A DNA stretch of 64,000 bases from the NCBI RefSeq assembly GCF_025398035.1, contig NZ_CP104558.1, forward strand, positions 620,001 through 684,000, written 5' to 3'. Source of the DNA: Rossellomorea vietnamensis (GTDB taxonomy: Bacteria > Bacillota > Bacilli > Bacillales > Bacillaceae_B). Shown one piece after another: positions 49,167-57,460 of the stretch (position 1 is its first letter; every line of letters begins with the position of its first letter). The notes under the pieces were generated by a model. The model saw only the letters and a program-made list of their open reading frames with translations. It did no database searches and was not told where the DNA came from. A program made the position numbers and the translations under genes.

Positions 49167-49293
49167 TGAGGCAATGTGAATATTTTCGCCCGCGTAAAAA
49201 GTGTTTCTGTATTAATTTATCATAATCACAAGACATTTACAATAACAAAATGAAACCTGCACCTACTATTTAACATAGTGGTGCAGGTTTTTG
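49167..49293 (+). ncRNA. Candidate small RNA
   Basis: A promoter-like pair at 49131-49160 and a strong terminator (CCTGCACCtACTAT / ATAGTGGTGCAGG then TTTTT, ending about 49293) bracket about 127 bases. No open frame here has a ribosome binding site. The terminator may also serve the convergent SnoaL gene, so transcription needs to be shown. Confidence 0.4.
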
Positions 49294-49318
49294 TGTATAT
49301 ATATGCTGCTCCCTCGTT

Positions 49319-49714
49319 CTAAAAAACCCCATTCTCGTTCAAGGGGTCTTCCGGAATCGGTTGACCTATATCCCATAATTCTACGATTTTTCCATGTTCA
49401 AATCGAAAAATATGGACAACCACTGCCCCTGGATCATCGGGGTTCTGCCTTACATGGGAATGAACTGCTACTGTCTCTTCATCTGCCATCGCTCGTTTCA
49501 CTTCAAACCTCTTATCGGGATTTTTCACGGCATTGTCTTCCATGGCGAGCATGAGCGATTCCGGCTCACCACGAAAATAGGGGTTGTGATGACAAAAATC
49601 ATTTCCTGTGTAATCCTTAAACGCTCCACGGACATCCCCTGACGCAACCCGCTCCAGAAACGAAACGGCTATTTCTTTATTGGACCTTGTATATGATTCA
49701 GACACTTCCATCAC
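49319..49714 (-). CDS. SnoaL-like / NTF2-fold protein
   Basis: A protein of about 130 residues in the SnoaL polyketide-cyclase-like group of the NTF2 fold. It has an N-terminal helix pair (NKEIAVSFLERVASGDVRGAFKDY), HHNPYF, and the strands VAVHSHVRQNP and VVHIFRFEHGKIVELWDIGQPIP. Such small proteins are usually of unknown activity, sometimes isomerases or hydrolases. GTG or the following ATG can be the start. It is alone on its transcript. Confidence 0.85.
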   Translation of the reverse strand: MMEVSESYTRSNKEIAVSFLERVASGDVRGAFKDYTGNDFCHHNPYFRGEPESLMLAMEDNAVKNPDKRFEVKRAMADEETVAVHSHVRQNPDDPGAVVVHIFRFEHGKIVELWDIGQPIPEDPLNENGVF

Positions 49715-49742
49715 CCTTTCACTCTATATTGAACACTCTTCA

Positions 49743-49943
49743 CTAACTCACTAGTACATCATAAAAAGTCCCGTTAAAAAATAAAGTGATGTCCCCTATC
49801 GTTCCAATGCAAAAAAAGGTGAAATAATAGGTTGCCTTTGTCACTTCTTTTTTGAAAAGCTCTTTAAATGCTTGAATAAAAAGTCGATCAAATTTAAACC
49901 AACTGAGTATCCAGGCAATGATAAGGAAACTGGCGATTGTCAT
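49743..49943 (-). CDS. Small membrane protein
   Basis: A protein of 66 residues with two hydrophobic stretches (MTIASFLIIAWILSWF and ATYYFTFFCIGTIGDITLFF) separated by a basic loop (FKDRLFIQAFKELFKKEVTK region). The ATG at 49943 follows GGAGGG by 7 bases. It starts 36 bases after the peptidase gene stop, so the two are probably cotranscribed. I recognise no family. Confidence 0.6.
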   Translation of the reverse strand: MTIASFLIIAWILSWFKFDRLFIQAFKELFKKEVTKATYYFTFFCIGTIGDITLFFNGTFYDVLVS

Positions 49944-49979
49944 TTTCCATCCCTCCCGACCTGCTGATGACATGACCCA

Positions 49980-50687
49980 CTATACCGTCATCTTCCAACT
50001 GGTACTTGCCAGCCATTTCTCTTTCTCTTTATAATCAGGTACAATCTTCCCAACCAGCCTCCAGAAAGATCGATCGTGGTTGAGGTGGATCATATGGCAC
50101 ATTTCATGGACAACGACATAATCGATGACCTCCTGGGGTGCCATGGCCAATTTCCAATTAAAATTCAGCTGCCTTCTACCGTCGCATGTCCCCCATGTCT
50201 TTTGACTATCCGAAATACGTACCGACCTGGGCTTGTTCTTAAAATGATGCTGATGATTAGCAATGCTGCTCTCTACCAGGGACTTGCACCTCTTGTAGTA
50301 AAAACGTTTCAACGCCTGCTTTATCCGTTCATCTTCAAGCTCTCTGACCTGTATTTTTAGCGCATCCCCGCTAAAAGTGACAGCGTCTTTCGTGATGTCA
50401 GGGGTATGAAGAACTTCAATGGGGAAGCTTTTCCCTAGATACAGGAAAGGCTCTCCATGCTGATAGGACTTCATCTGAGGGCCATTTAAGCGCTCCTTCA
50501 TTTCATTCGATTTCTGTAGGACCCCATCCCAGTGTTTCTCCAGCAATCGAATGACAGATTCTTCATCCGTCCCTTTAGGTGCTTGGACTTCAATATTTCC
50601 ATAGCTATCTAGGAAAATGCCGATTGATTTACGGTTTTTATATTTGAGCTGGAATTGAATCGTCTTTCCTGAATACGTATGATTCAT
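49980..50687 (-). CDS. YgjP-like zinc metallopeptidase (DUF45)
   Basis: A 235-residue soluble protein. The zinc motif HExxH (VVHEMCHMIHLNHDRSFW, with a third His) is near residue 190. SQKTWGTCDGRRQLNFNWKLAMAP upstream is the family signature of YgjP/UTP-pyrophosphatase-like M48-related hydrolases. Physiological substrates are unproven. AGGAG before the ATG lies inside the intergenic bases after the DUF1456 gene, only three bases away, so these two form an operon. Confidence 0.88.
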   Translation of the reverse strand: MNHTYSGKTIQFQLKYKNRKSIGIFLDSYGNIEVQAPKGTDEESVIRLLEKHWDGVLQKSNEMKERLNGPQMKSYQHGEPFLYLGKSFPIEVLHTPDITKDAVTFSGDALKIQVRELEDERIKQALKRFYYKRCKSLVESSIANHQHHFKNKPRSVRISDSQKTWGTCDGRRQLNFNWKLAMAPQEVIDYVVVHEMCHMIHLNHDRSFWRLVGKIVPDYKEKEKWLASTSWKMTV

Positions 50688-50690
50688 CTC

Positions 50691-51203
50691 CTAACCCCTA
50701 TATCGGATTGCCAATCCCTTTAAGAAGTTCCGCGCGTAGCGATCGCCGCAAATGCGGTAATTTTTATGGCCTTCTCTTCGTAAAATCGCACCTAATTCCC
50801 CTTTTGTGATATGAACGTCAGCTAATTCCAGGATCTCAATCATATCCTCACTGGTTAAGGAAAGGGCAATCTTAACTTTCTTTAAAAGAAGATTATTCAC
50901 ATGTTCATACGTTAATTCCGGTCTTTCTTCTTGTCCAGGCTTAGGTTCACGCTTCCCTCTTTTGAACGTGATAAAGCCATTTAAAAAGGATTCGAACATT
51001 TCATCGTCACAATGGATGTGATCATCTTCTTTATTCATCCCATCTTCTGATTCTTCATGCTCCATTGACTTCGTCAGCACTTTCATGACTTCATCTTTAG
51101 ATAATTCTATTCCGCCAAGCTTGAAGATGTCTACCATTTCTGTATTTTTAAGATCGAGAGCGTAACGCAATCGAATTAAGATATCGTTATTATCAATATT
51201 CAT
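50691..51203 (-). CDS. DUF1456 family protein (YehS-like)
   Basis: A soluble 170-residue protein made of two copies of the DUF1456 helical domain: NDILIRLRYALDLKNTEMVDIFKLGGIELSKDEVMKVL, and LLLKKVKIALSLTSEDMIEILELADVHITKGELGAIL. An acidic linker between them contains His and Cys. The function is unknown, although the family is widespread. GGAGG precedes the ATG, and the gene lies directly upstream of the YgjP-type peptidase gene in one transcript. Confidence 0.88.
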   Translation of the reverse strand: MNIDNNDILIRLRYALDLKNTEMVDIFKLGGIELSKDEVMKVLTKSMEHEESEDGMNKEDDHIHCDDEMFESFLNGFITFKRGKREPKPGQEERPELTYEHVNNLLLKKVKIALSLTSEDMIEILELADVHITKGELGAILRREGHKNYRICGDRYARNFLKGLAIRYRG

Positions 51204-51340
51204 CTGTATACCTCCTGTGAATTTGCGTTTACTAATTCATTAGCTTACCATTTTAACGGGATAAAAAGAAGCTTGCAGGCTAAGATTCTTACATGCATAG
51301 ATAAAATTGAAATCTTTCTCATTCATTGAGAACAAAATGA

Positions 51341-51370
51341 AAGGTCCGTCCCTCGAAGAGAACAGACCTT
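51341..51370 (-). repeat. Degenerate copy of the dispersed hairpin, used as terminator
   Basis: AAGGTCCGTCCCTC (51341-51354) faces a degenerate arm ending AGACCTT. Read on the minus strand it forms AAGGTCTGTTCTC / GAGGGACGGACCTT with G-U pairs and TTTCATTTT behind, 5 bases after the HAD gene stop. Confidence 0.75.
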
Positions 51371-51374
51371 ACTT

Positions 51375-51992
51375 CTAAAAGATGTTCAATAATTCATCAA
51401 ATGATTGAATCCGGTAGTCATATGATTCTACTTTTCCAAATCCATATGATGCATATACAAAGGGGATGCCTGCATCTTTGGCTGCTTTACGATCGCCTTC
51501 TGTATCTCCAATATAGACAGGATCCTTTAATTGGTTTCGGTCGATGATGAGTTTAATGTTTTCCCCTTTTGAAAGACCAGTCCTCCCTGGGTTCTCGTAA
51601 TCGATGAAATGCCTGTCCAGTCCATGATACTCATAGAATGCTTCGATATAACCGTCCTGACAGTTGCTGACGATGAATAATTTGTATTTCTCTGAAAGCT
51701 TTTCCAGAATTTTCTCTACATGGTCATATAATTGACCGCCGTTTTTACTCAGGTGGGGAATTTCACGACGGGAAAGGTCTTTCAATAATTGCTCCCTCTC
51801 CTCTTCATTCAACTCCGGGAACAACTTCTTACCAATTTCCTTCATTTGAAGCCCCATGGTCCCTGCCAGGTGCTTTCTGGTGATTCCTTGCTTCAGTCCT
51901 TCATGATCTATGATTGTCTTATTCCATGCTTCCAGTACCGATTCGATCGGGTCCCACAAGGTACCATCCAGATCAAAGATGATGCTGTCCAT
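51375..51992 (-). CDS. HAD-superfamily hydrolase (phosphoglycolate phosphatase type)
   Basis: A 205-residue phosphatase. The catalytic DxD is in MDSIIFDLDGTLWDP (Asp7, Asp9). Motif II is the Ser in LFIVSNCQDG, motif III the Lys in GLSKGENI, and motif IV is YIGDTEGDRKAAKDAG. A helical cap between motifs I and II places it with the Gph/PgmB-like subfamily. It dephosphorylates a small phosphorylated metabolite that cannot be identified from sequence. GGAGG precedes the ATG. It is monocistronic with a repeat-type terminator. Confidence 0.9.
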   Translation of the reverse strand: MDSIIFDLDGTLWDPIESVLEAWNKTIIDHEGLKQGITRKHLAGTMGLQMKEIGKKLFPELNEEEREQLLKDLSRREIPHLSKNGGQLYDHVEKILEKLSEKYKLFIVSNCQDGYIEAFYEYHGLDRHFIDYENPGRTGLSKGENIKLIIDRNQLKDPVYIGDTEGDRKAAKDAGIPFVYASYGFGKVESYDYRIQSFDELLNIF

Positions 51993-52075
51993 ATTTCCAT
52001 CCTCCAGATTCTTTGTATTTTCTGATTAGCGGGAATTGAAAATCTTTACAAGCGGATGATCACCATTTCTCTCAT

Positions 52076-52627
52076 CTAATTATGAATGATCTTCATCTCC
52101 TTAACCGGCCAATAGACAATATTTGTCGTTCCCACTACTTTATCGATGGGGATCGAGCCGATCTGGCGACTGTCCTTACTGAATCTCCTGTTGTCACCCA
52201 TGACAAATAATTCACCTTCCGGAACCGTCAGTTGTTTTAATGGGGTATCCTGCAAAGTAAAATCAGGGGTTAACGCCCCTACCGTCACTTCCTTTTGTTC
52301 ATCCAGGTAAGGCTCATCATATGCTTCACCATTTATGTATAACGTATCATTTTTATATTCAATCTTGTCACCAGGCAGTCCGATTACACGTTTAATATAA
52401 TCTTCCGTTTTGGTTGCGTGAAATACGATGATATCAAAGCGCTCGGGTTCATCCATTTTATTTACGATCATGCGATCATGATCCAGTAAAGTGGTATTCA
52501 TCGATGCTCCTTCAACTACGATGGGTATGACGATAAAGGAACGAATAATGACGGCTAACGCTATCCCAATGATCAAAGGCTGTGCCCATCCCATAATCTT
52601 TTTGCTTTTATTCACGAATCGATTCAT
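52076..52627 (-). CDS. sipS: Signal peptidase I
   Basis: A 183-residue type I signal peptidase that removes signal peptides at the outer face of the membrane. One N-terminal membrane anchor (about 15-36) is followed by the catalytic Ser42 in GASMNTTL and Lys79 in DYIKRVIGLPGDK. Box E is MGDNRRFSKDSRQIG. Bacillus species have several paralogs (SipS, SipT, SipU, SipV), and the symbol is used for the type only. The start is ATG with a tightly placed GAGAGG, which is unusual, and an upstream start is not available in frame. Confidence 0.9.
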   Translation of the reverse strand: MNRFVNKSKKIMGWAQPLIIGIALAVIIRSFIVIPIVVEGASMNTTLLDHDRMIVNKMDEPERFDIIVFHATKTEDYIKRVIGLPGDKIEYKNDTLYINGEAYDEPYLDEQKEVTVGALTPDFTLQDTPLKQLTVPEGELFVMGDNRRFSKDSRQIGSIPIDKVVGTTNIVYWPVKEMKIIHN

Positions 52628-52738
52628 CCTCTCACTTGCAAACTTTCATTCTATTCATCCTCACTGCTTCATTTTAACATATAATTCCTGATTTTTTCTG
52701 TAAATATTAAAGAGATGGAACAGGCAGTTTCATTTATA

Positions 52739-52776
52739 AGGATGTCGAATCATTCCGATTCCACATCCTTTTTATT
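52739..52776 (-). terminator. Terminator of the ferritin-like/cupin gene
   Basis: AAGGATGT(C)GAATC / GATTC(C)ACATCCTT with a T run. Confidence 0.85.
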
Positions 52777-52785
52777 CCGGTATGT

Positions 52786-53688
52786 TTACTGACTGCTGTG
52801 CTCTTCCTCTGCCGCAATCGCGTCAGCCTTGGTGGTGTGGACCGTTCCCCGAGGATGATGAGGAGGTGCATATATCGAGTACAACTTGATAGGCGTATTT
52901 CCGGTATTGGTGACGTTATGCCATGTGCCGGCTGGTATCATGATGGCAAAGTCCTGCTTCACCTCTTTCTCATAGGTTAAGTTATCCTGACGATCACCCA
53001 TTCTCACAATTCCTTCTCCTTGTTCAAGACGAAGGAATTGATCAGTATTGGGGTGAATTTCCAAACCGATGTCTTCCCCGGGATTGATGCTCATAAGCGT
53101 AACCTGTAAATGTTCACCCGTCCATAAAGCCGTACGGAACGTCTCATTAGCAACCGTCACCTCATCGATGTTCACGGAATACGGGTATGGCCCATAATCC
53201 TTTGACATCATCCGATTGTCTTCTTCTGCACCTAACACACTCAATCTTTCGGCATGCCCCCACTCATCCCTGCACGTATTCACAAGGACTTCGTATACCG
53301 TGGAATGCTGTGCCTGCATGCTGCAAATCCGATATAGTTCATAATCTTCAAGCTCAGCTTCATACCCTCTTTGCAGGCCATCCCGATAGGAATGAAAAGG
53401 AATTCGTTCTACTTGATAAGAAGGCTGGGTATCGGTAAGGGAGGTGTATAAATGGGTTAACTCCCACCAATGCCTTTCCTCGTCTTCCTTCATTCGCATT
53501 AGATTTAGACGTTCCTCACTAGTTGGTGCGGCCCAGGCCAATCGATCATATAAGTCTGCTGTAGATGCTTTTCTGCTTATACCGTTAAGCAGGGTATTCA
53601 CTAGGTGCTGAGGAGTATCTTCACTTCTTGGGGCAGAGTTTGCAAAGGTGTGGGGGTATGATGAATAAGTCATCGGCACATTGTACAT
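52786..53688 (-). CDS. Ferritin-like domain fused to a cupin
   Basis: A 300-residue fusion. The first half (about 20-150) is a helical ferritin-like domain. It contains carboxylate/His motifs of diiron proteins (LMRMKEDEERHWWELTHLY, ELEDYELYRICSM, NTCRDEWGHAERLSVLG). The second half (about 175-275) is a cupin barrel (GLEIHPNTDQFLRLEQGEGIVRMG, PAGTWHNVTNTG). The ATG at 53688 has AAGGGA upstream. It may sense or handle metal or oxygen species, but I know of no assigned function. It is divergent from nothing and lies 80 bases after dsdA on the same strand. Confidence 0.8.
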   Translation of the reverse strand: MYNVPMTYSSYPHTFANSAPRSEDTPQHLVNTLLNGISRKASTADLYDRLAWAAPTSEERLNLMRMKEDEERHWWELTHLYTSLTDTQPSYQVERIPFHSYRDGLQRGYEAELEDYELYRICSMQAQHSTVYEVLVNTCRDEWGHAERLSVLGAEEDNRMMSKDYGPYPYSVNIDEVTVANETFRTALWTGEHLQVTLMSINPGEDIGLEIHPNTDQFLRLEQGEGIVRMGDRQDNLTYEKEVKQDFAIMIPAGTWHNVTNTGNTPIKLYSIYAPPHHPRGTVHTTKADAIAAEEEHSSQ

Positions 53689-53777
53689 TCTGATCATTCC
53701 CTTCTGCTTTTTACCACGATATCATATGCGTGGATTCAGAAGGTGTGCATCCGCCTAGTTCCATGCTACCCGGCAAC

Positions 53778-55082
53778 TCAGCCAACCAAAAAAACCTTGC
53801 CTTTTTTCACGTACTCATCCTTGATGGCTTCCGGCACTAGACTTCCTCCCGTGGCCCATACTACATGGGTGGCATGTGATAATTCCACGTCAATAGAGGA
53901 AAGGTGTTCCTGCACATCCGGCAGGAAGGGACCAAACATCCCCGCCACTGCCGACGGCTCGACGAAGATGGATTCTGACTGATGCAGCAAAGTAAGCAAT
54001 TTGAATAGATTCTTATCGCTTACCGTATATACCCCGTTCACCAGTTCGTTAATCATTCTACCTGCAAGGGCAGAGGGTCTGCCCACCGCCAAACCATCCG
54101 CTTCCGTACGATTGCTCAATCCAATATCCTGGACTGAAATCCCTTCATGTCTGCCTGATGCAAGTCCAAGGAGCATACAAGGGGAATTGACAGGTTCTGC
54201 AAAATAACAATGAACATGTTCACCGAATACATGCTTCAAACCATAGGTCACCCCACCTGGACCACCGCCCACCCCGCATGGCAGGTAAACAATCAAAGGG
54301 TGGTCATGATCTACAAGGATCCCCTCTACCTCAAACTGTTTCTTAAGCCTGAGTGCCGCAACTGCATAGCCCATGAATAAATCCTTTGAATTTTCATCAT
54401 CAATGAAGAAACAATCTGGATCCAACTCACACTGCTTTCTTCCTTCAGCAACCGCATGGGAGAAGTCTTGTTCATGTTCTATAACGTTAACCCCCTTTTC
54501 TCTCAAGAGCTCCTTCTTCCACCCTCTCGCATCCCGGGACATATGTACAGTGACCTTGAAACCTAGCGCCGCCCCCATTATTCCTATACTTAATCCAAGG
54601 TTTCCCGTGGAACCGACAGCGATGGAATACCTTGAATAGAAATTCCTGAAGCGACTCGATGCCAGCACCGTATAGTCGTCTGTCTCTTGGATCCAGTTCT
54701 GTTCCAAAGCAACCGTTTCCGCAATTTTCAATACTTCATAAATGCCTCCCCTGGCTTTGATCGAACCTGCAATCGGGAGCTCGTTGTCACATTTGAGGAG
54801 CAGCTGACCTTTTATCGTTGTTTGAAAATAATCTTGAAGCGCAATTTCCATGTTTCCCAGCCGCTTGATTGGGGACTCGATCATTCCGTTTGCCGCTTCT
54901 GGGAAGACCTTTTTTATATAGGGAGCAAAACGGGCGAACCGCTGCTCCGCGTCAAAGATTTCCCGGAGACCGCCCTCTGGGATATCACCCGATTGGATTA
55001 ACGGGTTTGTCCATAACGTTTCTTTTTGCGACTGTAAATCCGATAATAATTTCGGATCCATGCCGTGGAGATTTTGAGACAA
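53778..55082 (-). CDS. dsdA: D-serine ammonia-lyase (dehydratase)
   Basis: A 434-residue PLP enzyme that converts D-serine to pyruvate and ammonia. The PLP lysine is in GSIKARGGIYEVLK, and the phosphate-binding loop is GSTGNLGLSIG. PCGVGGGPGGVTYGLKH and the C-terminal WATGGSLVPE are the usual DsdA signatures. The length fits the family. TTG start, 8 bases after AGGGGG. A divergent ycsI-type gene starts about 115 bases away. Together they suggest D-amino acid catabolism (D-serine, D-glutamate). Confidence 0.93.
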   Translation of the reverse strand: MSQNLHGMDPKLLSDLQSQKETLWTNPLIQSGDIPEGGLREIFDAEQRFARFAPYIKKVFPEAANGMIESPIKRLGNMEIALQDYFQTTIKGQLLLKCDNELPIAGSIKARGGIYEVLKIAETVALEQNWIQETDDYTVLASSRFRNFYSRYSIAVGSTGNLGLSIGIMGAALGFKVTVHMSRDARGWKKELLREKGVNVIEHEQDFSHAVAEGRKQCELDPDCFFIDDENSKDLFMGYAVAALRLKKQFEVEGILVDHDHPLIVYLPCGVGGGPGGVTYGLKHVFGEHVHCYFAEPVNSPCMLLGLASGRHEGISVQDIGLSNRTEADGLAVGRPSALAGRMINELVNGVYTVSDKNLFKLLTLLHQSESIFVEPSAVAGMFGPFLPDVQEHLSSIDVELSHATHVVWATGGSLVPEAIKDEYVKKGKVFLVG

Positions 55083-55198
55083 ATTCGATTCCCCCTAACT
55101 GAAATGATTAATTACTGATAACGTAGCACAAATATATGATAAGATGGATACCAATCTTCAGACTATTAAAATTTCATTTTAAAGGAGAGCCTGTTTCC

Positions 55199-55975
55199 AT
55201 GTTACCTTCAGAACTAAGAACGAGCATCAGATGCGGAAAGCACCAAACTCACACTTCAGGTGTCTGCCAGGATTATGTACAAGCGAACCTGGTTGTTCTT
55301 CCTAAGGAATATGCCTTTGACTTTTTATTATTCACCATGCGCAACCCAAAATCCTGTCCGATCGTCGAAGTGTTGGAACCAGGGCAATTCCAATCCAAGT
55401 ATGGTAAAAATTCAGATATTCGCACTGACATCCCTTTGTATCACGTGTATGAAGATGGCCAATTAGTTGATAAGAAGCAGCGGATCGATGAAATATGGAG
55501 CGAGGATCTGGTAAGCTTCCTAATCGGATGCAGTTTCACATTCGAGAGTCAGCTTATTAAGGGGGACATCCCTCTGCGTCATATTGAGGAAAATAAAAAT
55601 GTAGCCATGTATCAGACCGATATTCAGACGGAAAAAGCCGGAGTATTTGAAGGGCCCATGGTCGTTTCCATGAGACCAATACCTGATTCACTCGTACAGA
55701 AAGCAGCAGAAATAACCGCACTTTTCCCAAAAATGCACGGTGCTCCTGTCCATATCGGCGATCCCGCTGAAATCGGCATACAGGATATCACGAAACCGGA
55801 TTACGGCGACTTTGTCGGAATAAGGGATGGAGAGACTCCCATGTTCTGGGCTTGCGGGGTTACCCCTCAGGCAGTGGCCCTTCATGCGAAAATCCCCTAC
55901 ATGCTCACCCATTCCCCGGGATGTATGTTCGTTACCGACTGGAAAAACGAAGAGTATTTGCAGGAAGGGAAATAA
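55199..55975 (+). CDS. ycsI: D-glutamate cyclase-type hydro-lyase (DUF1445/YcsI)
   Basis: A 258-residue protein of the DUF1445 family. SGVCQDYVQANLVVLPKEYAFDFLLF, FLIGCSFTFESQL and HIGDPAEIGIQDI...PMFWACGVTPQ are typical. Its mitochondrial relative is D-glutamate cyclase (DGLUCY), which makes 5-oxo-D-proline. In bacteria the family is usually named putative hydro-lyase. ATG 55199 has AAAGGAG about 10 bases upstream. It is divergent from dsdA, which supports a D-amino acid role. A repeat hairpin follows the stop. Confidence 0.85.
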   Translation: MLPSELRTSIRCGKHQTHTSGVCQDYVQANLVVLPKEYAFDFLLFTMRNPKSCPIVEVLEPGQFQSKYGKNSDIRTDIPLYHVYEDGQLVDKKQRIDEIWSEDLVSFLIGCSFTFESQLIKGDIPLRHIEENKNVAMYQTDIQTEKAGVFEGPMVVSMRPIPDSLVQKAAEITALFPKMHGAPVHIGDPAEIGIQDITKPDYGDFVGIRDGETPMFWACGVTPQAVALHAKIPYMLTHSPGCMFVTDWKNEEYLQEGK

Positions 55976-55978
55976 AAT

Positions 55979-56015
55979 GAGGGACGGACCTGGCATGTGA
56001 CCAGGTCCGTCCCTC
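55979..56015. repeat. Dispersed hairpin repeat (perfect copy)
   Basis: A 15-bp arm pair GAGGGACGGACCTGG / CCAGGTCCGTCCCTC with loop CATGTGA, 3 bases after the ycsI stop and 7 bases from the convergent MFS stop, works as a shared terminator. Confidence 0.92.
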
Positions 56016-56022
56016 TATTTCA

Positions 56023-57438
56023 TCAGGCATTACTTCTAACTCTCGCTGGTCGCCCGCTTTTTATGAAAAAGGAGAGAACGAGTCCAGCAATTGCCGTAAT
56101 GCCGGCAACGATGAATGAGACATTGACGCCATGAATCATCCCTTCCAGTCCTCTTCCGGGATCGGCACTCGTTGTCATCACAGTTACTAGAAGTGCAGTT
56201 CCGACGGCACCTGAGACTTGTCTCATCGTATTGTTCATAGCTGTGCCGTGTGGGATCAGACTCCTATCCAACTGATTCAGCCCGGCAGTGGTTACCGGCA
56301 TCATGACCATGGCAACCCCGAACATCCTGACGGCATTGACCGTTGCCAGATACATAAACGAGGTGTCTGATGATAAATTCGTAAACATAAACGTCGTGAC
56401 TGTGAGAATGGTCAACCCGATAATGGCAAGCCACCGGGCTCCGAACTTATCAAAGATCCTCCCGGTAATAGGGTTCATCAGCCCCATCAAAAGTGCCCCG
56501 GGAAGGAGCATAAGGCCTGATTCAAAGGCGGAGAACCCCAGCATATTCTGCATAAGAAGAGGAAGGACCGTAGCCGCTCCGATCATCGCGATAAACACGA
56601 CCATCCCCAGCACTGTCGTTAATGTGAACATCTTATTTTGAAACACACGGAATTCGAGAATCGGCTGCTTCAACTTAAACTGTCTTGTGATGAACCAGAA
56701 GAGTGTCACACTTCCCACAATCATCGATACAATGACCTGAACACTCCCCCACCCTTGGCTTCCTGCAATACTGAAGCCATACAATAATCCACCAAATCCA
56801 AGTGAAGAAAGAATGATGGAAAGAATATCGAGTTTCGGATACGTTTGTTTGGTCACATTCTTTAAAATGAAATACGCGACGATAAAATCCACGATGACGA
56901 TCGGTAAAATCACATAGAACAAGCTTCTCCAAGGGAATTGTTCAACAAGCCAGCCAGAAAGGGTCGGTCCGATTGCCGGAGCGAATGAAATGACCAGTCC
57001 GAACATTCCCATGGCCGCTCCTCTTTTCTCAACAGGATAAATAAGAAAGAGGATGGTTTGCATAAGTGGCATGATGATACCTGCTCCCGAAGCCTGGATG
57101 ATTCTTCCGACCATCAAGAAGCCGAAGTTAGGTGCAACAGCACATATGAGCGTCCCGCCTGCAAATAAGCCCATGGCACTCAGGAATAAAGCCCTTGTCG
57201 TGAAGCGCTCGATCAGGAATGCCGTAATCGGGATCATCACCCCGTTCACGAGCATAAAGATCGACGTAAGCCACTGGGCGGTACTCGCATCAAGATTCAG
57301 ATCCGTCATGATATGAGGGAGAGCCGTCCCAAGCAACGTTTGATTGAGTATGGCTGCGAACGCGCCTGATATGAGGACTATGAGCAATGGTGTTTTGTTA
57401 AAGGTTTCGGATTGGGTATTGGAATTTGTGTTATTCAT
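56023..57438 (-). CDS. MFS multidrug exporter (DHA2, 14-segment type)
   Basis: A 471-residue drug:proton antiporter with about 14 hydrophobic segments. The DHA2 motifs are LNQTLLGTALPHIMTDL (motif D1), QWLTSIFMLVNGVMIPITAFL and the motif C stretch GLVISFAPAIGPTLSGWLVE. It follows the TetR gene by 22 bases in one transcript, and the promoter carries two TetR-type operators, so expression should be induced by a ligand of the repressor. It resembles LmrB-like pumps of Bacillus, but I cannot decide orthology. AAGGGAG precedes the ATG. Confidence 0.9.
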   Translation of the reverse strand: MNNTNSNTQSETFNKTPLLIVLISGAFAAILNQTLLGTALPHIMTDLNLDASTAQWLTSIFMLVNGVMIPITAFLIERFTTRALFLSAMGLFAGGTLICAVAPNFGFLMVGRIIQASGAGIIMPLMQTILFLIYPVEKRGAAMGMFGLVISFAPAIGPTLSGWLVEQFPWRSLFYVILPIVIVDFIVAYFILKNVTKQTYPKLDILSIILSSLGFGGLLYGFSIAGSQGWGSVQVIVSMIVGSVTLFWFITRQFKLKQPILEFRVFQNKMFTLTTVLGMVVFIAMIGAATVLPLLMQNMLGFSAFESGLMLLPGALLMGLMNPITGRIFDKFGARWLAIIGLTILTVTTFMFTNLSSDTSFMYLATVNAVRMFGVAMVMMPVTTAGLNQLDRSLIPHGTAMNNTMRQVSGAVGTALLVTVMTTSADPGRGLEGMIHGVNVSFIVAGITAIAGLVLSFFIKSGRPARVRSNA

Positions 57439-57460
57439 GTTCTCCCTTCTTTCTATTCAA

